From Palaemon carinicauda (taxonomy: Eukaryota; Arthropoda; Malacostraca; Decapoda; Palaemonidae), in the NCBI RefSeq assembly GCF_036898095.1, contig NC_090765.1, positions 29,644,460 through 29,708,459 of the forward strand: a stretch of 64,000 nucleotides of DNA, in the 5' to 3' direction. The notes below the pieces were generated by a model. It made no database searches, was not told where the DNA came from, and saw only the letters and a program-made list of their open reading frames with translations. The translations under genes were made by a program, and so were the position numbers. Below are positions 56,124 to 64,000 of this stretch, one piece after another (the first letter of the stretch is position 1; the number at the start of each line of letters is the position of its first letter).

Positions 56124-58054
56124 GTATTTATTCTAGTAAACTCCATTGATGTACTTGGATAGTGTTTTTATTTGTATTTATATGACTTTATTGCACTGTA
56201 TTTATTAAATTTTTATCTTCCTTCTTTCTTTCAATCATAAACTGTTGTTGTAACCTTTTATTTAATGATTGTTGGATGTGGATAAGTAATGGATGAGCAA
56301 CTGTTATCATGAAAATAGTTGATCAAGATATACAGATTTCAGAATGGGAATGTATGTTAAGTGATATTTATATATTCCAATATTACTGGAGCACAGACAA
56401 CCCCGTTAACTAATAGGGGTTTCTAAACCTTTTGGGTCATTATGGTTTATATCAGTGTATTGCTGTGTTAATTTATTTATGGCATACAGATTTAATTAAA
56501 GGTTATTAAAGAAGTTTTAGGCATTATTTTTGTCTGGATGTTAGTAGCTTCTTGTTGTATTTTATCTTTTTGATGAGATTGATATTTTTAGCCCTTTGCC
56601 ATAATTTTTCTTTTCAGGAAACTTTCATCATCAGTTATTAATTTGACCAAAGAACTAGTGTATTCTATTTGCAAAGAATCTACATATTTCCTAATACCAC
56701 ATTGCAATGCTGCTAAGAAATGGAAATATTTAAGAAATGATAATTACTTAATGCATCATTGCTTTAGTTTGTCAATGTAAATATTTATTTGTTAGTTAAT
56801 TTATCTTTACTCATTTTTTTTTTATTGTTTTCCTCAGATGACTAACACCATCCTACTGATCATTGGGAGCAATTAATTTCTGCTGTATTATGTGGAATAT
56901 TGTTTTGTCGTGGCATTTTAAGGTTCTAAATGAATAATTGCTTATTTTGAGTTATGTGAGCATAACAAAAGATGAGGAATCCTAAATGTTTCATTGGTCT
57001 TTTCATGGTACTGTACTACTGTAGATCATAAAAACATCGACAGCGAAGGTAGTGACAAGTATAGCAAAAGAATTTAAGATGTCCATTAAGGATTATCACT
57101 TGGTTGTGTATCATCAGCAAAGAAAAGGTCCCTGGGAGTTACAATATGGCAGTGACCACTTGTTAATAATAGAATTTAATTATAAGAGTCTTGGAAATTG
57201 TTAAAAGATTGAAGAGCGACATGGAAAAGAGAGAACTGAAAATCAGTATAAGCAAACTACAAGTTTATGTTGATCAAAAGAAAGGTAAAGGAGACAGTCC
57301 AGTTGAATGCTGTAGGAGTGATGAATAGAGTGTAATGGGTATCACAAGATACTCAGAATTGAAAATGTAAAAGAAGGAGGAGGTTCAATAGCCAAGGAGC
57401 TAATGATGAGGAAAACCATGTTAATGGAACAGTTGGGATCACTTGGAAGGAAAGATTATAAGAATATCCTTTCAGTAAAAAAAAAAACTTTACATTCACT
57501 AGACTTGAATTTCCATATGAAGTGGAGGCATGGACGCGTAAAAAAAATTAAGTTGATTTGGAAGAAGTGTGATTAGAAAAATCTACCCCTTGGTATCCTC
57601 AAAACAAGCTGTTTGTTCCTGTTTGACCTTTAAAATCTTGTCATATAAGTATCTCCTAGACAGTAGGACTTTGGCCATATCATCTGATAGTCTTTCCCAG
57701 AATACTAACTTTTTAAAATTGTGGTCATCATTGTGATGGCTTTAACCTCTCTTTCCCTAGCTAATTTTATCTTCATTGTTCATTTAACTGTTCCTCCCAC
57801 CTATACAGTATCACATCCTGTGCTATTGTATCACTCTGTTTTGCTTTTTTGCACTTCCATTCAACAAAAATGTATATTTTTCCTCATCACTATCGTCCTG
57901 TCAACATTTGCATCACATCTCTACTACTGTATTTTCCATCGTTGTTCCCCCATTTATAGCGCTGAATTTTTGTGAACTTGCCTTTTTTATGTAGGTTCCT
58001 AAATGCAGTGGTAGGGGTCATCTAATTTGAGGACTCATTTTTAATTATAGTATA
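56124..58054. other. FBXW2 3' UTR and downstream spacer
   Basis: AT-rich, with a possible LINE scrap around 57180-57600 (EKRELKISISKLQ-like segment in changing frames) that I cannot confirm. No other gene was recognised. Confidence 0.45.
56495..56510 (+). promoter_or_regulatory. Candidate FBXW2 polyadenylation signals
   Basis: Two ATTAAA variants (56495-56500 and 56505-56510) lie about 370 bp after the stop. No canonical AATAAA was seen closer. Confidence 0.35.
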
Positions 58055-58340
58055 CAGTGACCCCTCATTTATCGCGGTAAATAGGTTCCAATAATGGCAG
58101 CGATACTTGAATTTCCACGAACTGTGAACATCATTTTTATATAATTATTTAATATGTATGTGGACTTTTTAAAGCCCTCTCTCTGCTGTTAACACCCCAA
58201 TTTGAAATAGTTAGTTTAATTTATAATACCATTTACAGTTAGATCTCATTCTTTGTGAGGGCTAGGTAACAGAGACAGGCGCAAAAAGCACCAATTCACG
58301 TGTGTTTTTGATGCCCTAGGGTCGGATAACTACTAACCTA
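58055..58340 (+). mobile_element. Left end of a Tigger/pogo-like transposon
   Basis: TA followed by CAGTGACCCCTCATTTATCG and CGGTAAATAGGTTCC is the characteristic CAG-type terminal inverted repeat of this group. No transposase and no matching right end were found, so it is a truncated copy or its right end has decayed. Confidence 0.6.
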
Positions 58341-58839
58341 ACAATTCAGTGCCCATTGCCTAAGATTAACACACTAAGTAGTGCAATAATATTGTTTTTA
58401 TTTTGTTTCTATCACAGTTTGAGTTGTTTATGATTAAATATACAGTGTACAGTACATGTGCACACATGTACAGTACCTACTGGAAACAGTAAGGCTACAG
58501 TAGAGTACGTTGACACTATGCACAGTACGTAGTCGTTTCCCTGACCGAAACTATAATTTTACGGAGTAGTCATCATACACTGTTGTTCCTATCAAGTAAT
58601 ACTGTACTGCATAACACTCACTGATACTGTAGTGTATATTATTAAAATATATGTACAGTAATATCACTACAGTACAGCTTAACTGTACAGCATGTGTCCG
58701 CTGTTATCATTCAGACGACTCAACTACATAGCCTACATTGATGTACTGTACAGTATTGTAGAGTACAGCGCATAGTTATTGAATAATCTATAGTGTAATA
58801 CTATTCTCTACAACATGTATAGAATTTAAGATTAACTAA
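58341..58839. repeat. GTACAGTAC-rich low-complexity stretch
   Basis: Dense, irregular occurrences of TGTAC, GTACAGTAC and ACAGTA, many palindromic (for example TGTACTGTACAGTA near 58742). No coding signal. Confidence 0.6.
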
Positions 58840-59219
58840 GCGTACATTTTTAAATATAAAACTTACCCGCTGGTTATATAAAAGAGCTGAAGTCCCTGAC
58901 GCCAGGGCAGAAAATTCAAATCTCGCGCTATCGAAGATACGCCAGGTGTACCAACCGCACCCTAGCGGTAGAACAGGTGGAACTACACACCAACTCCAGT
59001 TCTTCTCTCTGCCGTCATAGCTGACTGACATACAGAAGTTCGCTCTCGTGTTTTTACTCTCTTGGGAAGTTGTTTGGTGATGTACAACGTTCTTTTTTGA
59101 GTTTAAGCTATCGTTGATTAATTTTCCTTGGTTCTTATCTTGAAATCTTTTTGTTTGAGATTTTCTTTATTGTTTTTTCCCTTACTTTTTGCTTGTCGGT
59201 CTCTCACGTTAACTTTAAA
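58840..59219 (+). promoter_or_regulatory. Element B left terminal region and leader
   Basis: It carries ACTTACCC (58861), like the ACTTACC in the ends of element A, then GC-richer sequence and a T-rich leader of about 220 bp before the Gag ATG. In DIRS elements this region is expected to hold the promoter. No TATA or initiator element was identified with confidence. Confidence 0.55.
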
Positions 59220-61916
59220 ATGGCCGACTCCTCCCCTGCTCAGCGTAGGTGTGTTAGTGAGGGTTGTCGTACACGACTTCCTAATGGATCTATTGATCCT
59301 CATTCTATTTGTGTAAAATGTAGGGGTAAATTTTGTTCATTAGATGATAGGTGTAATGAGTGTCTTTCCTTAACTAATGATGATTTTGTTACTTACGATC
59401 GTTATGTTAGGAGATTAGAGAGAGATAGAGTTAGGCGTAGTTCTTCCCGATCTGTGGATAGAACCTTACCTAATTTACCTGTTCCTAATCCTGTTCCTTC
59501 CCCTGTGGTGGTAGATCAGGAACCTACTATGAAGGACATGTTTACTGCTATTTTGTCTCTTGGTGAGAAAGTTGAGTCCTTAGCAGCCGATAGAAATACT
59601 ATCTTTTCAGAGTTAAAGGTATTGAAAAACCGTGATCCTATCGGAACTGTGGAAAGTGTTTCAGTGTCTGATGTGGTACCGAAGAATCGTGACTCTCTCG
59701 GTGTTGTGACAAGTGTTGATAATGTGTTTAGTGTTGCGGAGGGTGCATCGGCACGATCTTGTCGTTCACCTAGCCTTAGACCTCTTTCGAGCTCTCGAAC
59801 CCATGGGAGAAGTAATGTCGAACGGCTTAAGGGAACGAGAAGCATCATCAATCGTGCAGACGTCCCCTCGAACGTTCCTGTTGCCGTAGCTCAGGTCGTT
59901 CACCCTCATCGTAGGAAAGGTGAGGTTCATACGTTATCCCCGTCTTCCGATGAAGGGTCGGGGAGTGAGATCTGGCGGCGAGCGTCGAGACCGCTTAAAC
60001 GCTCCCATGTTGATTCACAGCGTCGGGAATCGCCTGTGCGGCCAGGATGTAGTTCGTGGGGTTCACCGGAACGTTTCCGTTCTCCCAGCGCTTGCACTCC
60101 GGCCAAACGTTCAGATCACCGTGTTCGTGCGGATATGATTCCTTCCGATTCGGACCTTGTAACTATTCATGCACCTCCTCTTCCATCGGATTGGCTTTCT
60201 TCCCCTGAAATGCGTGGTGACATTAGTGCGAATCTTCCTTCTAGGAGTTCTGTTGATCCGAAATGGACTGCGCTTTTGTCTATGAAAGAACAACTCTCGT
60301 CGTTGATGGATTCTTATCAACCAGGTGTTGGCGTTGTGTCTGGGCGTTCGATGTCAGACCAGTTATCGCACAAACGTTCGATGGTATATGGCCTTGACGA
60401 GTTATCACTTAGACGGTCTCCCATTCACAGTGTTCAACGCCAGGTTGATTTTGATGAGTCGCGTCAGAGAGTTTTGGTTGACCAGTTTGCGTTTTCTGGT
60501 CGCGGGGAAGAGCATCGGCGTCGACAAGTGGACGAGACGCGGCAACAATTTGAAGTAGTGGATCGCCCGCGGCAACAACTTTTGGACGCGGCGCGTCAAA
60601 ACATTGGTTTACAGCGGCGACATCCTGACTACTTTGATCGCTCGCAGCAACAGTCCTCGGACTTTACGCGACCTCGCGGCGATCTTCAACAGTTACCTTC
60701 TGATTTCAAGCGTTCTTCTGTTCAACAACAGTCGAATTCTAAGCGGTCTAAGCAGTTGTTGGTTGAGGATGATCGTCTACATGTCCGTGTTTCGCATCAA
60801 TCTACTTCTACTTCTCCCCACCAAATTGACTCAGATGTTGGCCTTGACAGGCAGTCCCATCCAGACGTTGTTCCTTCGGTTCAGGCTGCAGCTGTTGCTG
60901 CACTGCCAGAAGACGAACCAGAGGAAAAGTCGGATGAGGATAATCCTATTGAGGAAGTCTCTGAGAATGAGGAGGAGAAGCATTATCAGCATGCTGTGGA
61001 CCTTCGCAAGTTTATGCTTATTTTGACTGGTATTTTCCCGGATTCTTTTACCCCTGTGGCCCCTCGTTCTCCGCCTTCTGAATTCATCTTAGGTAAAGCT
61101 ACTAAGGTTCCAGTTTACACCAAGATGGTTCTTTCTCGATCTTCTAAGCGGGCCTTGAAGTTAATGGGTTCTTGGTTGGACTCCAAGAAAGCTTTTGGCA
61201 AGACGGCCTTTGCCTTTCCTCCCGCTAGGTTAGCCTCTAAATCTAGTGTGTGGTATGAGACTGGTGAAGTGTTGGGCTTGAGTTTTCCTTCTTCTGCACA
61301 AGGGGATTTTTCAAGTTTGGTAGATGCTTCTCGTCGTCTTGCCTTAAGGAAGACGAAGATTTGGTGGTCCATTCCAGAGTTCGACCATTTGCTTAAAGGT
61401 CTTTTCAGGGCCTTCGAAGTTTTTAATTTTTTGGACTGGGCTTTGGGGGCTTTGAGTAAGAGGGTCTCTGATATGACGGAAACGGACTCTAGTGGTTTGG
61501 TTCATTTGATGTCCTGCTTGGACAAAGGTGTGAGAGATGGCTCCAACGAACTTGCTGCCTTGTTTACAGCTGGAATTCTCAAGAAAAGGGCCACGATGTG
61601 CTCCTTCCTCTCCGCAGGAGTGTCTCCTTATCAGAAGACAGGCCTTCTTTTCGCACCTTTGTCTAATTCTTTATTTCCTCAGGAATTAGTGGGCGAGGTG
61701 GCTACTGCTCTCACTCAGAAGGCCACACATGACTTAGTTACTCATTCGACTAGGAAAGTTTTGCCTCCGTCATTCTCCTCTCGAAAACCTAAGGAATCTT
61801 CTTCTGGGTTTCGTCCTCAGTCCTTTCGTGGGAAGCCCTCTGGAAGAGGCTCTTTTAAACCAGAAGGAAGGAAACCTAGAGGCAGAGGGGGCAAGTCCGG
61901 CCGAGGTAAAGTCTGA
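59220..61916 (+). CDS. DIRS Gag protein, 898 residues (element B)
   Basis: The start at 59220 is chosen because the frame upstream is a T-rich leader and element A starts at the equivalent point. An N-terminal Cys/His motif (C11, C16, H28, C31, C34, C39, C45, C48) has the same spacing as element A and could hold two zinc ions. A long Ser/Arg-rich region follows, then Gln/Arg-rich degenerate repeats (about 430-515), an acidic patch (560-590), and the conserved helical C-terminal domain (600-850; FAFPPARLASKS, FLDWALGAL, SNELAALFTAGILKKRA). It ends in an Arg/Gly-rich tail (862-898) suited to nucleic acid binding. The C-terminal domain is of the DIRS Gag type related to LAP2-alpha. It presumably forms the element's ribonucleoprotein or capsid-like particle. 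Confidence 0.88.
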   Translation: MADSSPAQRRCVSEGCRTRLPNGSIDPHSICVKCRGKFCSLDDRCNECLSLTNDDFVTYDRYVRRLERDRVRRSSSRSVDRTLPNLPVPNPVPSPVVVDQEPTMKDMFTAILSLGEKVESLAADRNTIFSELKVLKNRDPIGTVESVSVSDVVPKNRDSLGVVTSVDNVFSVAEGASARSCRSPSLRPLSSSRTHGRSNVERLKGTRSIINRADVPSNVPVAVAQVVHPHRRKGEVHTLSPSSDEGSGSEIWRRASRPLKRSHVDSQRRESPVRPGCSSWGSPERFRSPSACTPAKRSDHRVRADMIPSDSDLVTIHAPPLPSDWLSSPEMRGDISANLPSRSSVDPKWTALLSMKEQLSSLMDSYQPGVGVVSGRSMSDQLSHKRSMVYGLDELSLRRSPIHSVQRQVDFDESRQRVLVDQFAFSGRGEEHRRRQVDETRQQFEVVDRPRQQLLDAARQNIGLQRRHPDYFDRSQQQSSDFTRPRGDLQQLPSDFKRSSVQQQSNSKRSKQLLVEDDRLHVRVSHQSTSTSPHQIDSDVGLDRQSHPDVVPSVQAAAVAALPEDEPEEKSDEDNPIEEVSENEEEKHYQHAVDLRKFMLILTGIFPDSFTPVAPRSPPSEFILGKATKVPVYTKMVLSRSSKRALKLMGSWLDSKKAFGKTAFAFPPARLASKSSVWYETGEVLGLSFPSSAQGDFSSLVDASRRLALRKTKIWWSIPEFDHLLKGLFRAFEVFNFLDWALGALSKRVSDMTETDSSGLVHLMSCLDKGVRDGSNELAALFTAGILKKRATMCSFLSAGVSPYQKTGLLFAPLSNSLFPQELVGEVATALTQKATHDLVTHSTRKVLPPSFSSRKPKESSSGFRPQSFRGKPSGRGSFKPEGRKPRGRGGKSGRGKV

Positions 61917-63984
61917 CTGCCCTCTCCTTCAGACAGCAGTGGGGGCCAGGTTGACTCACTTTTGGGAGGCTTGGGAGAGGAATGGAGCGGACCCCTGGTC
62001 CGTCCAGGTGTTAAAGGAAGGCTACAAGATCCCCTTCCTGACCAATCCTCCTTTAGTCACAGATCCAGTGGATCTTTCTCCCAAATACAGAGAGGGTCCC
62101 AAGAAACAAGCCATGCTTCTACAGATGTCTCTTTTATTAGAGAAACGAGCAATAGAGGAAGTGCAAGATGTTACGTCTCCGGGGTTTTACAACCGCCTTT
62201 TTCTAGTACCCAAGAGTTCCGGGGGGTGGAGACCGGTTCTGGACGTAAGTGTGCTCAATGGTTACGTCCAAAACTCGACGTTCACCATGGAGACTCAGAA
62301 AACAGTTCTGGCAGCTGTGAGGAAGGACGATTGGATGGTCTCTTTAGATCTTCAGGATGCCTATTTCCACCTTCCGATTCATCCCAGCTGCAGACGTTAT
62401 CTGAGGTTCATGGACGGAAACAAGGTCTTCCAGTTCAGGGCTCTTTGTTTCGGACTCTGCACGGCTCCTCTATTGTTCACCAAGATCATGCTGAACGTGG
62501 CAAGCATGCTGCATTCGAGGGGAATCAGGGCCTCTCTGTATCTGGACGATTGGCTGATAAGAGCCTCCTCAGCCGATTGTTGTTTGAAGGACCTCAAGAT
62601 GACTTTGGATCTCTCCAGAGAACTGGGTCTCCTGGTGAGCTCGAAAAAATCACAACTCATTCCATCCCAGGAGATTCTTTATTTGGGGATGGAGATTCAC
62701 AGTCGGAGTTTTCGGGCTTTTCCGTCGTCGGTGAGAATCCAAGCAGCCCTCCTAAAAGTACGAACGTTCCTGAAGAGAGATCTTTGCTCCGTCAGAGATT
62801 GGATGAGTCTTCTGGGGACTCTCTCGTCGTTAGAGAAGTTCGTGACCCTGGGGAAGTTGTTCTTGCGTCCTCTTCGTTTTCATCTCAACCGCCATTGGAA
62901 GAAAGGGGACAGCCTCGACAGGGATTGCATTCCCATCTCGACTTCCATCAAGTCTCATCTTCAATGGTGGAACAACGAGCCCAGACTGAAAGAAGGCTTG
63001 TCTTTACTTCAGAGGAACCCAAACCTCGTGTTGTGTTGCGACGCCTCCAACTCGGGGTGGGGAGCCACTCTAGAGAAGCAGGAACTTTCGGGGACTTGGA
63101 CGGTGGAGCAAACCTCTCTCCACATCAATCAAAAAGAGCTTTTAGCTATTCATCTGGCTCTCATCGGCTTCGAAAAGCAGATCAGGGGCAAGGTAGTCCA
63201 AGTCAATTCGGACAGCACGACAGCTCTGGCCTATATTGCGAAACAAGGCGGGACCCACTCTTGGTCTCTGTTCGAGATTGCAAGACTGCTCCTCATCTGG
63301 GCGGAGGAAAGGAAGGTGACTCTTTTGACGCGGTTCATCCAGGGAGTCAACAATGTGAGCGCAGACAGACTCAGCAGGAAAGGTCAGGTTCTCTCCACAG
63401 AATGGATTCTGCACCCGGACATCTGCAAGAGTCTGTGGCGGTTATGGGGTCGACCTCTCGTGGATCTCTTTGCCACCGCGAAGACCAAACGACTAGAGTG
63501 TTACTGCTCTCCGGTTCCAGATCCCGAAGCTTTTCACATAGACGCTTTTCTGATGAACTGGTCACACATGGAGGTTTATGCCTTTCCTCCGTTCAAGATC
63601 CTTTACAAAGTGATTCAGAAGTTCGTTTCACACGAGGAGACCAGAATGACACTGATAGCTCCGTTCTGGCCGTCAAGGAGCTGGTTTCCAGAGGTACTGG
63701 AATGGATGGTGGATGTCCCGAGAAGCCTTCCCATGAGACCCGATCTTCTCAGACAACCTCACTTGGCCCGAAATCATCAAAACCTCCGAGCTCTACGTCT
63801 GACTGCCTTCAGACTATCGAAAAACTCGCTAGAGCTAGAGGATTTTCGAAGAAGGCAGCCAAGGCAATTGCAAGGGCAAGAAGGTCTTCAACCATCAAGG
63901 TGTATCAGTCCAAGTGGGAGTTGTTCAGGGAATGGTGTAGAACTAACGCGATTTCCTCTTCCAGTACATCGCTTTCCCAAATAG
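61828..63984 (+). CDS. DIRS Pol: reverse transcriptase, RNase H, methyltransferase-like (element B)
   Basis: A 718-residue frame overlaps the Gag end by 89 bp in another frame. The first ATG may not be the true start, and translation by frameshift or reinitiation is possible. RT: LFLVPKSSGGWRPVLDVS (fingers), DLQDAYFHLPIHP, catalytic YLDD at 238-241. RNase H carboxylates are all present: D405 (CDASNSGWG), E437 (NQKELLAI), D462 (NSDSTTALAYI) and D513 (VSADRLSR). The following domain contains LVDLFATAKTKR and VYAFPPFKIL, comparable with the Dam-like methyltransferase domain that follows RNase H in DIRS elements. The protein copies element RNA into DNA. Its end overlaps the recombinase frame. 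Confidence 0.92.
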   Translation: MGSPLEEALLNQKEGNLEAEGASPAEVKSDCPLLQTAVGARLTHFWEAWERNGADPWSVQVLKEGYKIPFLTNPPLVTDPVDLSPKYREGPKKQAMLLQMSLLLEKRAIEEVQDVTSPGFYNRLFLVPKSSGGWRPVLDVSVLNGYVQNSTFTMETQKTVLAAVRKDDWMVSLDLQDAYFHLPIHPSCRRYLRFMDGNKVFQFRALCFGLCTAPLLFTKIMLNVASMLHSRGIRASLYLDDWLIRASSADCCLKDLKMTLDLSRELGLLVSSKKSQLIPSQEILYLGMEIHSRSFRAFPSSVRIQAALLKVRTFLKRDLCSVRDWMSLLGTLSSLEKFVTLGKLFLRPLRFHLNRHWKKGDSLDRDCIPISTSIKSHLQWWNNEPRLKEGLSLLQRNPNLVLCCDASNSGWGATLEKQELSGTWTVEQTSLHINQKELLAIHLALIGFEKQIRGKVVQVNSDSTTALAYIAKQGGTHSWSLFEIARLLLIWAEERKVTLLTRFIQGVNNVSADRLSRKGQVLSTEWILHPDICKSLWRLWGRPLVDLFATAKTKRLECYCSPVPDPEAFHIDAFLMNWSHMEVYAFPPFKILYKVIQKFVSHEETRMTLIAPFWPSRSWFPEVLEWMVDVPRSLPMRPDLLRQPHLARNHQNLRALRLTAFRLSKNSLELEDFRRRQPRQLQGQEGLQPSRCISPSGSCSGNGVELTRFPLPVHRFPK

Positions 63985-64000
63985 CTGATTTTTTCTTGGA
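63776..64000 (+). CDS. Tyrosine recombinase N-terminus (element B), cut by window end
   Basis: In a frame different from Pol, an open stretch reads TIEKLARARGFSKKAAKAIA, then a basic segment, VYQSKWELFREWC and SLSQIADFFL. It is collinear with the recombinase N-terminal domains of elements A and D. No ATG precedes the conserved start, so expression probably depends on the overlap with Pol. Catalytic residues lie beyond the window. Confidence 0.85.

Larger units (their letters stand above)
58840..64000 (+). mobile_element. DIRS-type element B, intact as far as visible, cut by window end
   Basis: The left terminal region starts near 58840 (TTTAAATATAAAACTTACCC). An uninterrupted Gag frame, an overlapping uninterrupted Pol frame and the start of a recombinase in a third frame follow. 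Unlike A, C, D, E and F, no stop or frameshift breaks any coding part within the window. The recombinase, internal complementary region and right terminal repeat lie outside. Confidence 0.88.

Noticed and set aside
57180..57600. LINE reverse-transcriptase remnant
   Set aside because: A few residues resemble a LINE thumb region but the frame changes constantly and no catalytic motif is present; kept only as a remark.
58840..64000. Endogenous retrovirus or integrated virus
   Set aside because: There are no long terminal direct repeats, protease, integrase or envelope; the RT/RNase H type, inverted termini in relatives and the recombinase define a DIRS retrotransposon.

Overview
The window looks like a piece of a decapod crustacean genome (shrimp, prawn or crab). 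It is AT-rich and split by introns. It is saturated with long (TA)n, (CA)n, (CT)n and (TAA)n microsatellites and dominated by tyrosine-recombinase (DIRS-type) retrotransposons, LINEs, tRNA-derived SINEs, Tigger-like transposons and fold-back elements. The organism call is an inference from this repeat landscape; no diagnostic host marker was seen.

One host gene is convincing: a five-exon FBXW2 (F-box/WD-repeat protein 2) orthologue on the + strand, coding exons at 14591-14724, 15845-15997, 27572-27798, 51011-51902 and 55598-56123. All splice phases agree and the joined reading frame is exactly 644 codons (643 residues plus stop). Introns of 1.1, 11.6, 23.2 and 3.7 kb separate the exons, and the two large ones are swollen by transposable elements.

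Layout. 1-14570: no host gene seen; TAA-tailed interspersed repeats (four copies), a hammerhead-like ribozyme motif (2312-2354), a LINE fragment (2529-3585), two fold-back elements (5046-5313, 12826-13022), SINEs, a short LINE tail with a 9-bp target duplication, a 728-bp element with 26-bp inverted ends, and a DDE transposase fossil. Intron 2 holds the 5' half of a DIRS element with a remarkable hairpin-rich tandem array (element C, 16094-19100) and a complete but decayed DIRS element with an internal complementary region (element A, 20641-27226). Intron 3 holds the 5' part of another DIRS element (F) split by a LINE that is itself split by a SINE; a minus-strand DIRS element (E, 32162-41580) split by a Tigger1-like transposon and a LINE; a full-length DIRS element (D, 42326-49668) with an extra internal complementary region inside gag; and a 406-bp element with a perfect 8-bp target duplication. 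Intron 4 holds a Tigger-like non-coding element and a DIRS gag scrap. Downstream of the gene lies the best preserved DIRS element (B, 58840 to the window end), with an open 898-residue Gag, an open RT/RNase H/methyltransferase-like Pol and the start of its recombinase.

The DIRS elements make this window informative. At least five sequence families or subfamilies lie within 48 kb. Three share an N-terminal Gag Cys/His motif, at least two (A, D) show the diagnostic terminal-repeat and internal-complement architecture, and the older copies have each lost different catalytic residues. Only B looks recently active. The nested insertions with target duplications give a relative chronology: E before Tigger and LINE; F before LINE before SINE.
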